Shown here: positions 20,968-30,560 of the stretch, piece by piece
Position numbering within the stretch: the first letter of the stretch is position 1
Layout of the letters: each line of letters opens with the position of its first letter
Source of the DNA: Batillaria attramentaria
Taxonomy: Eukaryota > Mollusca > Gastropoda > Batillariidae
Length of the DNA: 64,000 bases
Assembly: GCA_018292915.2 (NCBI GenBank)
Contig: JACVVK020000211.1
Location: 913,501 to 977,500 of the forward strand
Direction of reading: 5' to 3'
Notes under the pieces: generated by a model
What the model saw: the letters and a program-made list of their open reading frames with translations, nothing else
What the model was told of the DNA's origin: nothing
Databases searched by the model: none
Position numbers and translations under genes: made by a program

Positions 20968-21319
20968 ACTCCATTAGACTATGCCAACGAACACCACAGT
21001 GTAGGGAGCACTTATACAAAGCAGGGGTGAGGCCAATCCTTTTTGAAAAACCCATTAAAACGGTGACGCAATTACGCTCTTATTTAAACGCCCACTAAAG
21101 AGCAGAGTGGAAAGACCAGATGATGATCACCATGCATTCACTCCCGTGTTGCCGGAGCCAATACCAAACACATTCTGAAATCTTCCTTTTGAACACTTGT
21201 GACAGCGCAAACTGAGATACTGAGCAGCTCTAATTTCAATAACAATATGTGCCCTAACATACCTGTACACACACACTGCCACACATGCACACACCTACAC
21301 ACACACCTACACACACAGA

Positions 21320-21470
21320 GAATAATAATATATTAATAATAATATATTACACTTGTAGAGCGCGGAGTACTGCTTTTAAAGCACTCAATGCGCTTTTGCT
21401 CACGCATACACACAACATTCACACGCACACATTTATACACATCAATACAGGCGGTGAAGTTTAACTTGAA
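21320..21470 (-). mobile_element. Retroposon 3' tail with (ATT)n
   Basis: AATAATAATAT-type tail followed by GTAGAGCGCGGAGTAC and AATGCGCTTTTGC: the GCGC stem plus trinucleotide tail seen in the other LINE/SINE ends here. Confidence 0.5.
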
Positions 21471-21544
21471 CTTAAAGATTAAAAGCTAGCTTGAATACAA
21501 ACAGGGAATATGGACTAGCAGTGTACTATACAGGCTTCAAAACC

Positions 21545-21650
21545 ACGAGAACTGTAGTAGGACACTTGTCCTGACTGACACTGTAAGTATAGGATATTTG
21601 ACCTGAATACTGTCTACTGTTGTACAGAAATGATAGGACATAATATTTTA
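21545..21650. repeat. Diverged copy of the 33-bp minisatellite of 3.2 kb
   Basis: AGGACACTTGTCCTGACTGAC, then AGTATAGGATATTTGACCTGAA and ATAGGACATAA: the same motifs as at 3045-3385, about three degenerate units. Confidence 0.55.
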
Positions 21651-21706
21651 TGACTGCACTGGCAAGAAAGTAATCCCACACTCAGAATTATCTGTCTGAC
21701 TGATCT

Positions 21707-21853
21707 GCCGTGTAATGGTGGAACACAGTAAGTCCATGACGCCATTTTGTGGAAAAAAGACCATTATGTCGATGTGTTTCATCGTGATATCACCCCTTTT
21801 TCCATCATATGAAGCCATGGACTTACTGTGTTGTGCCATTGCACGGCAGTGAC
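21707..21853. repeat. Long imperfect hairpin (about 70-bp arms)
   Basis: CTGCCGTGTAATGGTGGAACACAGTAAGTCCATGAC on the left (shown here as a description of 21707-21742) pairs with 21817-21853 in reverse, and the pairing continues inward to a loop of about 6 bases near 21780. The inner part resembles SINE family 1 tail sequence. It could be a fold-back element or a hairpin RNA. Confidence 0.7.
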
Positions 21854-21899
21854 CCCCAACGCAGATATATAAAACCCTGGTCGTAATGGGGACACACAA

Positions 21900-23000
21900 A
21901 CATCTGCACCTTTTTTAAAAGGTTTTGGGTCACAGGTACACATAAAATAAAACTGAAAATGGTGGCTGAGGGGGAAAACAAACAAACCCCCCCAACAACA
22001 CCCCATTAAAACAACAACAACAACAACAACAACAAAAAACACCCTGATCTGACATGAGAGTGAACCCTTGACATGTGACATACATGTATCACCTTACCTT
22101 AGTGCAGATTCTATTCCTTGAAACCAATGCAGGATGACATTGGCACTGACTGCACATGACTCACTGTCTGGGTGCATTGTTTGTCTTTACACAATTATGG
22201 ATCCTGGGCGCTAAACAGCACAGTCCTCTCCAGCTTAAAGGGGTAGGAGTTTGGGGGTGGAGAAGCTGGAAACTTCACCAAGGAGCACCATATAATCAGA
22301 GATCACGCCACTCCCTCCTAAACAACTGCAGCGGAAAAGCCACCACTGTTCATTCTCTCATTATACTGTAACCTATCACCTTGACCCCAATGTCACGCTA
22401 ACACTGCCATCAGGGATACAACTGCATTTCCCTAGCATGGTACAACCTGACCTCAGCCTGTCAGATTGCGCATGTCACATGTATATATACATATTCAAAG
22501 CTAAGACAATCAATTTTTTTTGCACTCTGTATACTGCAGTACATTTAACTTCAGCAACAAATACTAAATAAGTAGTGATTTTACTATTATTATTTTTTTT
22601 TTTATATCGAAGCACTTAAGTTTGCATTTGACAGGGCAGAATGACCGTTCATGCACTTTTGAGCAAATGCTAAAATAGTACAGGGAATCCCGGTGTTGAA
22701 AAATCTCCCTTTGAATTCCGCCAATCAGCATGCGAAACTGACTGGCGTCTCTATCAGGGGAATTGTTCTTGAGCTGCAGCAGAAGGTAAGATTATACTGG
22801 TTTGCACCCAGAGACGCTTTTGTTGGATTATGCTATGTGAGACGACAGGTTGTCGGGTCGAGCCCAACTGTAAATCAATATATGTGTGTCGTCTACAGAT
22901 CACTGCACACACAAAGTGCCAAGCTTGATGGGCAAGGCGCTGAGGTGGGACAAGACATGTAGAGTATTACTGTAAGCTTTCTTTAGCTAGTAGTCTCTGT
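21900..23000. other. No gene recognised
   Basis: (CAA)n at 22009-22036. The rest is unique-looking; possible intron of the ubiquitin-like gene on the minus strand. Confidence 0.35.
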
Positions 23001-23024
23001 GTATGAACATATGTGGGCATATAT

Positions 23025-23179
23025 CTACACATATGTATGCACACACATACTAGACACGATGGAAACATGCACTGCTAATGGCCAAACGATACACACACAC
23101 ATATATGTGTGCATCGTTTGGCCATGAGGCAGTGCATGTTTCCATCGTGTCTAGTATGTGTGTGCATACGTATGTGTAG
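23025..23179. repeat. Near-perfect inverted repeat, about 75-bp arms
   Basis: The left arm contains ACTAGACACGATGGAAACATG, and the right arm has its exact complement around 23137-23157. Pairing extends outward to CTACACATATG/TGTGTAG and inward to GGCCAAACGAT/ATCGTTTGGCC, with an ATATAT centre at about 23102. Mismatches are few. No TSD was found at the ends. Confidence 0.9.
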
Positions 23180-23199
23180 GCATGTGGTATACGTCTGTA

Positions 23200-24086
23200 T
23201 ATATGCACCAGTGTGTATTCATGTGCATGTGTTGTCTAGACAGTCATGGTATATTTACATGAAGTGCAAGCAGCAAATGGCACAAACTTTGCCAACGAAG
23301 CGTTACTTAAACGCGAGCGAACACTGGCACCATTTCAAGACTAAATCCACACTATGAAACACTAAACAAGACAGAATATGAAACCTTGAATGCCTCAATT
23401 AGTCCAAGTGCAAATCCACACATGCTGTGTGGAATAACACTTGAGATGTGTGTGCGTCACTTAAGCCTAGACTGAACAGGAAAACAACCACCTGGTTGTG
23501 CAATCAAAAACGTCTTAATGCCACACACATTATGACAGAGACAGCTACATGCAAAAATGACAGGACAGGTGTGGTCCAGACTGAAAAAGAAAAGAACTGT
23601 GTCATGATATGCTCCAATAACTTCTCCAAAACCAACTTGCCGCTGTACATCAGCATCAAACTGCTCAGTGCAGAAGGATAAAGTACCCTCTCGCTGCACA
23701 CCAAATCATCAAGTCGCAATGGCAGCACACGAGGACTATGACATGCGTAGTCACATTGTAGCTGTGTGAAACTGAAACAAAGTTGCTTCTTCCTGAAACA
23801 GCTCCACATTCACAGGCACGCCCCTAGTTTCACATAGTCATGACAGTGACACAGTTTTTAAGTTATAAAATGTACATGCATAACTAAACAAGGAAACAAC
23901 CAGCATCATTTTCCATAACTTTGTGCAGTCACGAAACAGAACTCAGTATAATAGTAATACTAATGCCTCTACAGTAGTCTCATTTTGTTCTACCACTTAA
24001 AGAGTGTACGTCATACCGTGTTAATAGTGAAGGCTGACATCTATGCATACAGTGTACAAAAACTTTTCATTTATATTAGGTTGCTA
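23200..24086. other. No gene recognised
   Basis: Unique-looking sequence with short frames on both strands. None has a recognisable motif. Confidence 0.35.
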
Positions 24087-24563
24087 CTACATTATACTGC
24101 TGCTAGGCACTTTCAAACTGACCTTTTCTGAATTAGATGACCAGTTTTGTTTCACTCCGTTCAACCATCCACAAAAAAGCGTCCAGCTGTATGCCACAAA
24201 CACTCTGACGCCCACACTTCGCTCGTGCCACCAGCTCTGCACCTCGGGGACGTCGTCGTCCTGTTCCTGCCTCCATGGTGACCTCTTCCTGTTAAAGGTT
24301 GCTTCCAGACATTCGTCACAACATGGGCCAGAGACTGGAGACCAGCTTTCTCCTTGGTAGGTGAAATTAGTCCATCCTGGGGGTGGCTCATTGTCAGGTG
24401 TAGGGGCAGGTAAGACTGCACACTCTCTCAAACACTCATACTGTATGCCACAAACTCTGCAGCATGCACAGAAGGTTTTAGGGTGTGGGTTACCATGGGT
24501 GAAGTTTGAAGTCTGTCTGATGTCACGCTGTGAGACTACAGTTTTATTTCTAGCTCGTGTCAT
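24087..24563 (-). CDS. Possible exon of an unidentified minus-strand gene
   Basis: An open stretch of 158 codons from ATG at 24563, in a non-repetitive region. The peptide is Cys-rich near the start (CACCRVCG, ECLREC, CCDEC) with PPPGWTNFTYQGESW between. This could be a zinc-binding or VWC-like segment. A donor-like GTAACC at residue 24 (phase 1) would fit the phase needed by the exon at 20635-20720, and another donor-like GTCAGT lies near the end. I do not recognise the family. The frame could be chance. Confidence 0.3.
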   Translation of the reverse strand: MTRARNKTVVSQRDIRQTSNFTHGNPHPKTFCACCRVCGIQYECLRECAVLPAPTPDNEPPPGWTNFTYQGESWSPVSGPCCDECLEATFNRKRSPWRQEQDDDVPEVQSWWHERSVGVRVFVAYSWTLFCGWLNGVKQNWSSNSEKVSLKVPSSSIM

Positions 24564-24964
24564 TCTTACAGCTTAACTCTGGTGAAGCAGAAATCTTGAT
24601 TGCTACACACAACGGAACGAAGCGCAGTGCTGAAATTCAATACGTAGTAGTCAACGGGCTTGGCAGACCCGCAGCACGAAGAAATAGTTTATAAATGGCG
24701 TCACTCAGTGTTGTTATTATTGTCTATAAATAGAATCTACGCATATTACTAGAGTTATGCTCATGCTTTCAGGTCACTGGATATCGAACGAAGCTGCCTG
24801 TGTGTGGAGCTAAGCTTATTTTCGATCGAGTATGGTGCTGTTCCTGTCTTCTCAGGTCTTTCGCGATGGGGGCGGAAGGAAGCGCATGCGTCGGAACGGA
24901 GTGACGTCCCTTGAACAAGCGTGCTCGGTTCCACAGATCCTTATGGAGCGCCATTTGCACGATA

Positions 24965-25145
24965 CCGGGGATTTGTTGAAAAACCGAGTTTTTCACGGAA
25001 AACCAGGTTTAACATGAAAAACTCGGTTTTTCTTGATTAAAAACCGGGTTTTTCAGGAAAACTCGGTTTTTCATGTTAAACTCGGGTTTTCAGTCTCAAT
25101 ATGGCGGCGAGAAAAACCGGGTTTTTCGTGATAAACTCGGGTCAG
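24965..25145. repeat. Cluster of AAAAACCGGGTTTTT palindromes
   Basis: At least six short palindromic units of the type GAAAAACYSGGTTTTTC. An inner pair around 24998 and 25092 (AGGTTTAACATGAAAAAC and its reverse) makes a larger fold-back. Confidence 0.8.
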
Positions 25146-25149
25146 TCAG

Positions 25150-25739
25150 ATCAGTTCAGTTCGACAAATACTGACCCGGTTCCGACAGCTACCAATGCAA
25201 GTGGCGCCTCATAAGAACGGCAGTTACTCATTGTACAGCTCTGTGGCGTGTTCTGTGACTCCGTCTGCTTACGGGCAAAGTTCTTGAGTGTACACATTTC
25301 AGTCAAGTTTTTCAGTAATACTAGTATGCTAAAACTGAGGGCCAGTTAAGGTGGCTGTCCAATCCACTTCCCTTCAGTACTGAGTTAGGCCCGGCCTCAG
25401 TTGTACCAGACTCCATGTGCCGCAAACTGAAGAACCTCAGTCAGGCCGGGACTGTGACGGTACGCCTGACTCAGTGACACTGATCATGATCACTGACCCG
25501 GCTCAGCCGTGACACTGAGTTACGTATCGCGGCTCACCCGGCGCCGGACTGACTGGCGGTCACGGTATAGTAACAACGGTAGCAATTACTGAGTCGCCGC
25601 TGCCGGTACCGGCGTCCAGCCGGTTACTGCCGGAGCCGGTTTTCACCCCGCACAACTGACCCGGGCACAACTCGGTCAGTTGAGGTAATCCGGGCCGAGT
25701 CGAGCAAGACGGACTGACATATTAATATATACAGGCTGA

Positions 25740-25786
<47 letters not shown>

Positions 25787-26249
25787 AGTAACATATATTC
25801 TCTTGTCAGTATATACACGAGATATATAATTTCCAGTAAAATTACAATTATATATATAATTATTATTTCATTGTAATTTTACTGGAAATTAAAGAGACTA
25901 ATAATATGCGGCGTATGCCGTTGCCGCCGGGCCGGGGCACTCGGTCCGGCACTGAATCACTGAGTCGGTCTCAGTGCCGCACCGCAGGCTGCCAGTAGTA
26001 ATTCAGCCATGGGGTCAGTCTTCGCACACTATCATGATCTGAGTGCTTTGTTACTCACTGAGTGTCAACTGAACTCCACCGATGCATCACGAAGGCGGTG
26101 TATTAAGTTATATTTGGCTGACGTTCGGTATCTCTCTGAACCGTGACTGACATGCGAGAAGTGGTGTTTCAGCCGGGTCTGCCCGTCTCAGTCCGAACGC
26201 CGTTGACGCATATAGGCCGGGGGCTGCCGCCGCGGACGGCAGCTTCAAC
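25150..26249. other. GC-rich, palindrome-dense segment upstream of a small ORF
   Basis: Very frequent CAGT/ACTG and CCGG words, for example TGATCATGATCA near 25485. An (ATCT)n microsatellite lies at 25742-25786. A perfect 20-bp inverted repeat AATTTCCAGTAAAATTACAA lies at 25828-25847 and 25871-25890. A CATATAG TATA-like word and a hairpin GCTGCCG..CGGCAGC occur just before the ATG at 26250. No coding region was found. Confidence 0.55.
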
Positions 26250-26648
26250 ATGAACAACAGACACAGCACTCTTCCGAAGACGACACCCGACAAGCAGAAG
26301 TTGAGGACGAGGATACTGTTGCAAGCAGCCACAGCGGGAAGAGAGAAAACGGAGATTGACAGCCTCCCTCCAAACCGATTTCCAAGAAACCCTGCACCGG
26401 CTAAAACAGCCAAATGGGAGCCCTCAGCAAAGGCAACCAGCGTGAAGAAACGCGTCGAAGAGTTGCTGGAAGCCAAATACCGGCTCACAACATTGTACCA
26501 CGCAGTGGACCACGACATAAGAGGCACCCGCCCCTGCAATGCTGTCGAAATTACCTTTCGTTGCAACCCCCATCCTCGGGGGATCAAACGAAGACAGAGG
26601 GAGCGACAAAGACCGTCTAAGAGCCCTCATGGAATCCAAGATGGGTGA
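26250..26648 (+). CDS. Basic open frame, upstream part (frame 1 of a broken pair)
   Basis: 132 codons from ATG. The peptide is rich in Lys/Arg/Thr with VKKRVEELLEAKYRLTTLYH, a probable helix. The frame at 26539-26895 overlaps it in another phase. The helix-like, charged composition passes from one frame to the other near 26530, so the two may be a single gene broken by a one-base indel, or a sequence error. No homologous family is recognised. Confidence 0.35.
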   Translation: MNNRHSTLPKTTPDKQKLRTRILLQAATAGREKTEIDSLPPNRFPRNPAPAKTAKWEPSAKATSVKKRVEELLEAKYRLTTLYHAVDHDIRGTRPCNAVEITFRCNPHPRGIKRRQRERQRPSKSPHGIQDG

Positions 26649-26895
26649 AGCAAAAGAGGCACTAAGAAGCCTCACAAAAGAATTGATCCAGGAAAAAACG
26701 GCACTCATCGAACGCCAGTTTGACATTGGGGAGAGGAAACTGCCTGAAAACGAAATGGCCTGGATTCACAATGAGACCCTCGACCGATCCAACCAGGTCA
26801 ATCAAAAGGTTAATGCCTTCCTGGAATCACTCTCCAAACCAAAGACGGACAAAAGGCCAAGCTTGACAGCGAAGAAACGCGGAAGAAAACTGTAA
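26539..26895 (+). CDS. Basic, helical open frame with histone-type 3' end
   Basis: 118 codons from ATG to TAA. The N-terminus is MLSKLPFVATPILGGSNEDR; then come long charged helix-like stretches (MGEAKEALRSLTKELIQEK) and a basic end with KKRGRKL, a likely nuclear localisation signal. It is not a core histone or recognisable H1. Its notable feature is the histone-type stem-loop 24 bases after the stop. It has no intron. It might be a chromatin protein, the product of a selfish element, or a pseudogene. Confidence 0.45.
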   Translation: MLSKLPFVATPILGGSNEDRGSDKDRLRALMESKMGEAKEALRSLTKELIQEKTALIERQFDIGERKLPENEMAWIHNETLDRSNQVNQKVNAFLESLSKPKTDKRPSLTAKKRGRKL

Positions 26896-26918
26896 GCTAC
26901 ACAGACCAGCCCCCACCC

Positions 26919-26934
26919 AGCCCTTTTCAGGGCT
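26919..26934 (+). terminator. Histone-mRNA-type 3' stem-loop
   Basis: AGCCCTTTTCAGGGCT folds into a 6-bp stem with loop TTTC, the geometry recognised by SLBP in replication-dependent histone mRNAs (usual form GGCTCTTTTCAGAGCC). The first pair is A-U, not G-C. CCAAA follows, as ACCCA does in histones. A purine-rich CGAGAAGGGA (26946-26955) stands where the U7 snRNA-binding downstream element is expected. Confidence 0.55.
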
Positions 26935-26959
26935 CCAAACTTTCCCGAGAAGGGACGGT

Positions 26960-28150
26960 CTCTTTATCCATCGTGGGGTTTCACAAACGCTGCTTAATCA
27001 ATTAAGTAAAGCATGAAAGACTCCTCCCGTCCCCGACAACAATAAGCACGAACGCCCTCAAACATGCGGTGTGAAACAAAACCAAACCTTTCACAAGTGA
27101 AACAGGGGTAAATAACTAAAACAGCGCCCCCCCCCCCCACCCAGAAGGGGAAAAAAAAGGGGGGGGGGGCTAGAATCCAGCACAGGGGGATTCACCACAG
27201 ACTAATAATAGCACCGAACAGGAGCAGAGACTCCGAGCGGCCAACAACCAGCGATCAACTTGCAAACATCTGGCAGCAATACAGCCCGCCACGCGCCCAT
27301 TGGGTGGAGAGCCAGAGGCCTACCTGACCCTAACAATATACACCTGAAGAAATCCCACCACATCAGGGAAAGGGGGACACAAACGGAACGAACAAAAACA
27401 AAACAAAACAAACAAACAAAGAAACAAAAACCGCTTCGTCTGACAATAGCGAACGATTTAAAAAAAACAAAAAAAAACAAACAAACAAAAAAACGAACAA
27501 ACAAACAAACAAGCCAAAAAAAAAAAAATGGTTGAGCCACTGATGAGGGTGCACCATGCTATACAGGACAAAGCACTAAAGACACCCGAAATACTGATAA
27601 AAATGATCGTTGTTATACAACATGGACCCATGTCATTTTATTGGTATATCAGTGGCCAGACGAATGAGGCTTCGGCATAGCCGAGATGTTGCGGATATGA
27701 ATACTATTACACAACGGAATCACTAGACGACTCTGGGCGGCCAACCCGGCGGCGCGGCCAAACTGATGGGCGAGCCGCCCTAGACTGAATTAAGCCAATC
27801 GCGGGCCGCGTCACAACTTGACTGATCAGCACAACAAATGGCATGGTTTGGCAAACTTTATTTCCAGACACTACAGCAAACAGGGAGCATACGTATTTCG
27901 AAATGTGGAATGAAAGCGGCAGTAACTGAGTCCATTGATGTCATTTGAGGAACTTGAACTTTGAAAGACCATTGCGTCAGCCTCCACCGACAAAAGACTG
28001 AGTGGCAATCACAACAGAAACCACAACAGAAACAACAACGACCACGACTGAGATTACCATCAACATCTCCAAGGAGAAACATTTGCAGCACCAAACTTGA
28101 CAAACTCCGAAGAACTTCAATGCTCTTTTATTACCTAGACTGAAAGAGAA
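26960..28150. other. No gene recognised; low-complexity tracts
   Basis: Poly-C and poly-G tracts at 27128-27169 and (CAAA)n at 27395-27515. There is GC-rich unique sequence near 27720-27800. Confidence 0.4.
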
Positions 28151-28380
28151 TCAGATATACAGACACTGTGATTATCTTTCACGCCGAGATCACCTGGAAA
28201 CTCCAAACAAATCTCCCAAAGGCAATTTCTGCGTCGCACCGGCACCACGAAATACTACTCGAGGTCTTTACAACTTCTGTATCTCTGCTCGTCCATCAAG
28301 TTGATCAACACGTTGCTTTATTCATAAGTAATAACAAGGTGCCACTCTTCAGTCAAACTTGTACAAGCAGATCTCATTAA

Positions 28381-28440
<60 letters not shown>

Positions 28441-28470
28441 GAAAAAAGAAGATTCCCACAGCCTAATGAA
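28150..28470 (+). repeat. Dispersed repeat R3
   Basis: Hallmarks are CAAAGGCAATTTCTGCGTCGC, TTTACAACTTCTG, GCTTTATTCAT, AATAACAAGGTGCCACTCTTC and, after a (CA)n at 28383-28438, GATTCCCACAGCCTAATGAA. Relatives are at 44970-45460, 52040-52470 and 60310-60700. Confidence 0.8.
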
Positions 28471-28483
28471 ATACGTCGCACAC

Positions 28484-28618
<135 letters not shown>

Positions 28619-28619
28619 C

Positions 28620-28910
28620 AGAATTGTTTATTGATAGGCCTTAGGCCTATTCAAAGTTGAGAGTGACATCCAGACATTCTTATACATATCAATACTTGTA
28701 CATGAAATAAGCAAATTGCAAAATAAAGTGTATCAACTTAGCTGAGCAACTGTTGTCTTTTTCTTAAAGCTAGAAAAAATATGTAATGCCAGGTTCTTAA
28801 CTATATCTAGTAATAGTTACTTGAGGCCATTAACAAGGTGAGTCGAAAGCTGCTTGGATGGTTCCAATATTTTCTAGGAATAAATCGGGTACGTATGTCA
28901 GAAAGACTGG

Positions 28911-28978
<68 letters not shown>

Positions 28979-29662
28979 TGTTTTTTTCAGTAATGTTTCA
29001 CTATGCTTGCCAATTTTTTCTTCTTCTTCTCTCTGGTATGTGAGTCCTTTTGTCTCTGCTATTGTAGTCTTTATTATTTTTTTTATTGTTGTTGTAGGAA
29101 CGGCTCATTGAAAATTAATCATTGTTTGGTTAAGAAACAACAACGATAAACAAAACAAAACAAAACAACACAAAAAACACACACGCATGCATCGACGCTA
29201 GCAATGAATACTTTGATCACTAAAGGGCAAAGAGTTGGGCGGGGGGCGGGGGGGGGGGGGGAGTAATCGCCCATCACCTCGCAACTCAGTGAGACTGAAG
29301 CGCCCACAGCATCTTGTTTACAAATTCTTTCCTCAACCCGTGTCTACGCCTCACCGGTTTTGCTTCTTAGTCCTTACCCTCGTTATCTGGAGCTTACATC
29401 TCCCAACACCAAAAAACACAAAGCCTCTTCAACACGTGTGCCGATCCGACTCAAAAGGCCCTTCCTTCAAGTGGCGCGATCTTGTGAGGTCCGGTGAAGA
29501 GACATTTGTCGATCATCGTGATCCGTGGCTGATGCTGTCTCACGCTCGGCCAAGTCTCTTTTCGCGTCCGTCTAAACCTTTTCATGCTGAGGTAACTGCT
29601 CAAAGGCCGTTGGCGGTCACCACAAGTTCAGTCACGCCTCGAAGTCGGATGTGAGAAGCAGG

Positions 29663-29719
<57 letters not shown>

Positions 29720-29931
29720 GGGGGGGGGGAGGGGGGTAAGTGGTTCGTCCTATGAAGGACTGTCATTCAGTCAGTTAAAGTTGTGATACATACACGGGGG
29801 GGGGGGGGGGGGGGGGGGGGGGAGAGGGGGGGGGGGGGTTAAGCCAAGATGGCGGAGTGTTTCAAGTGCTACTAGGATTGTTACAAAAATCGAAATTATA
29901 TTTTTCACGATGCAGTTTTGTATATGTCACA

Positions 29932-29965
<34 letters not shown>

Positions 29966-30245
29966 AGGAGGGGGTGGGGAAGGGGGGAGTTACAGGGCTC
30001 ATTCAATGTTCCTTGCCATTATGATTCTCTGTCTTTTTTATGCAAAGGCATTGCAATTTCACCTTGAGCCTGGATAAATAAAGTATATCTAATGTTAGCT
30101 TTGTTACTTCTCTCTTCTACTGCAAGTTTTGAATTGAAGACGATGAAACGCCAGGTGTGCAAACGTCTCTATTGATATCAGTTGTAGTAGCAGCAGCGGT
30201 TCAGTTGGCTCTCCTACTCTCAGCCGCCCTCTCTCTTTCCCTCCG

Positions 30246-30291
<46 letters not shown>

Positions 30292-30560
30292 ACCGCTTGT
30301 TCACCAACCCACAGGCGCAAGCAACAGCGTAGCTGAAGGGGGCCACTGCCCCGCCACCTGGTTGAACACTAGCGCATGTCTGAGGTTTTGGCTATAGGAC
30401 ACAGACGCAAATTTCAAGAAAAACGCTATACATTTGTCTTACACGTAACCTTGCACATGACACCCTAGAAATGCTTTAAAATCCCCCCCCCCCCCAAAAA
30501 AAAAAAAAAAAAAACTCCGGCAGCCAAACACTCATGTGTAGAGTGAATTTTAAGAACTGG
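28620..30560. other. No gene recognised; many microsatellites
   Basis: (GA)n at 28913-28978, (GT)n at 29664-29718, poly-G at 29797-29838, (GT)n at 29938-29964 and (CA)n at 30250-30282. A plus-strand frame at 29260-29654 has no known motif. Confidence 0.5.
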
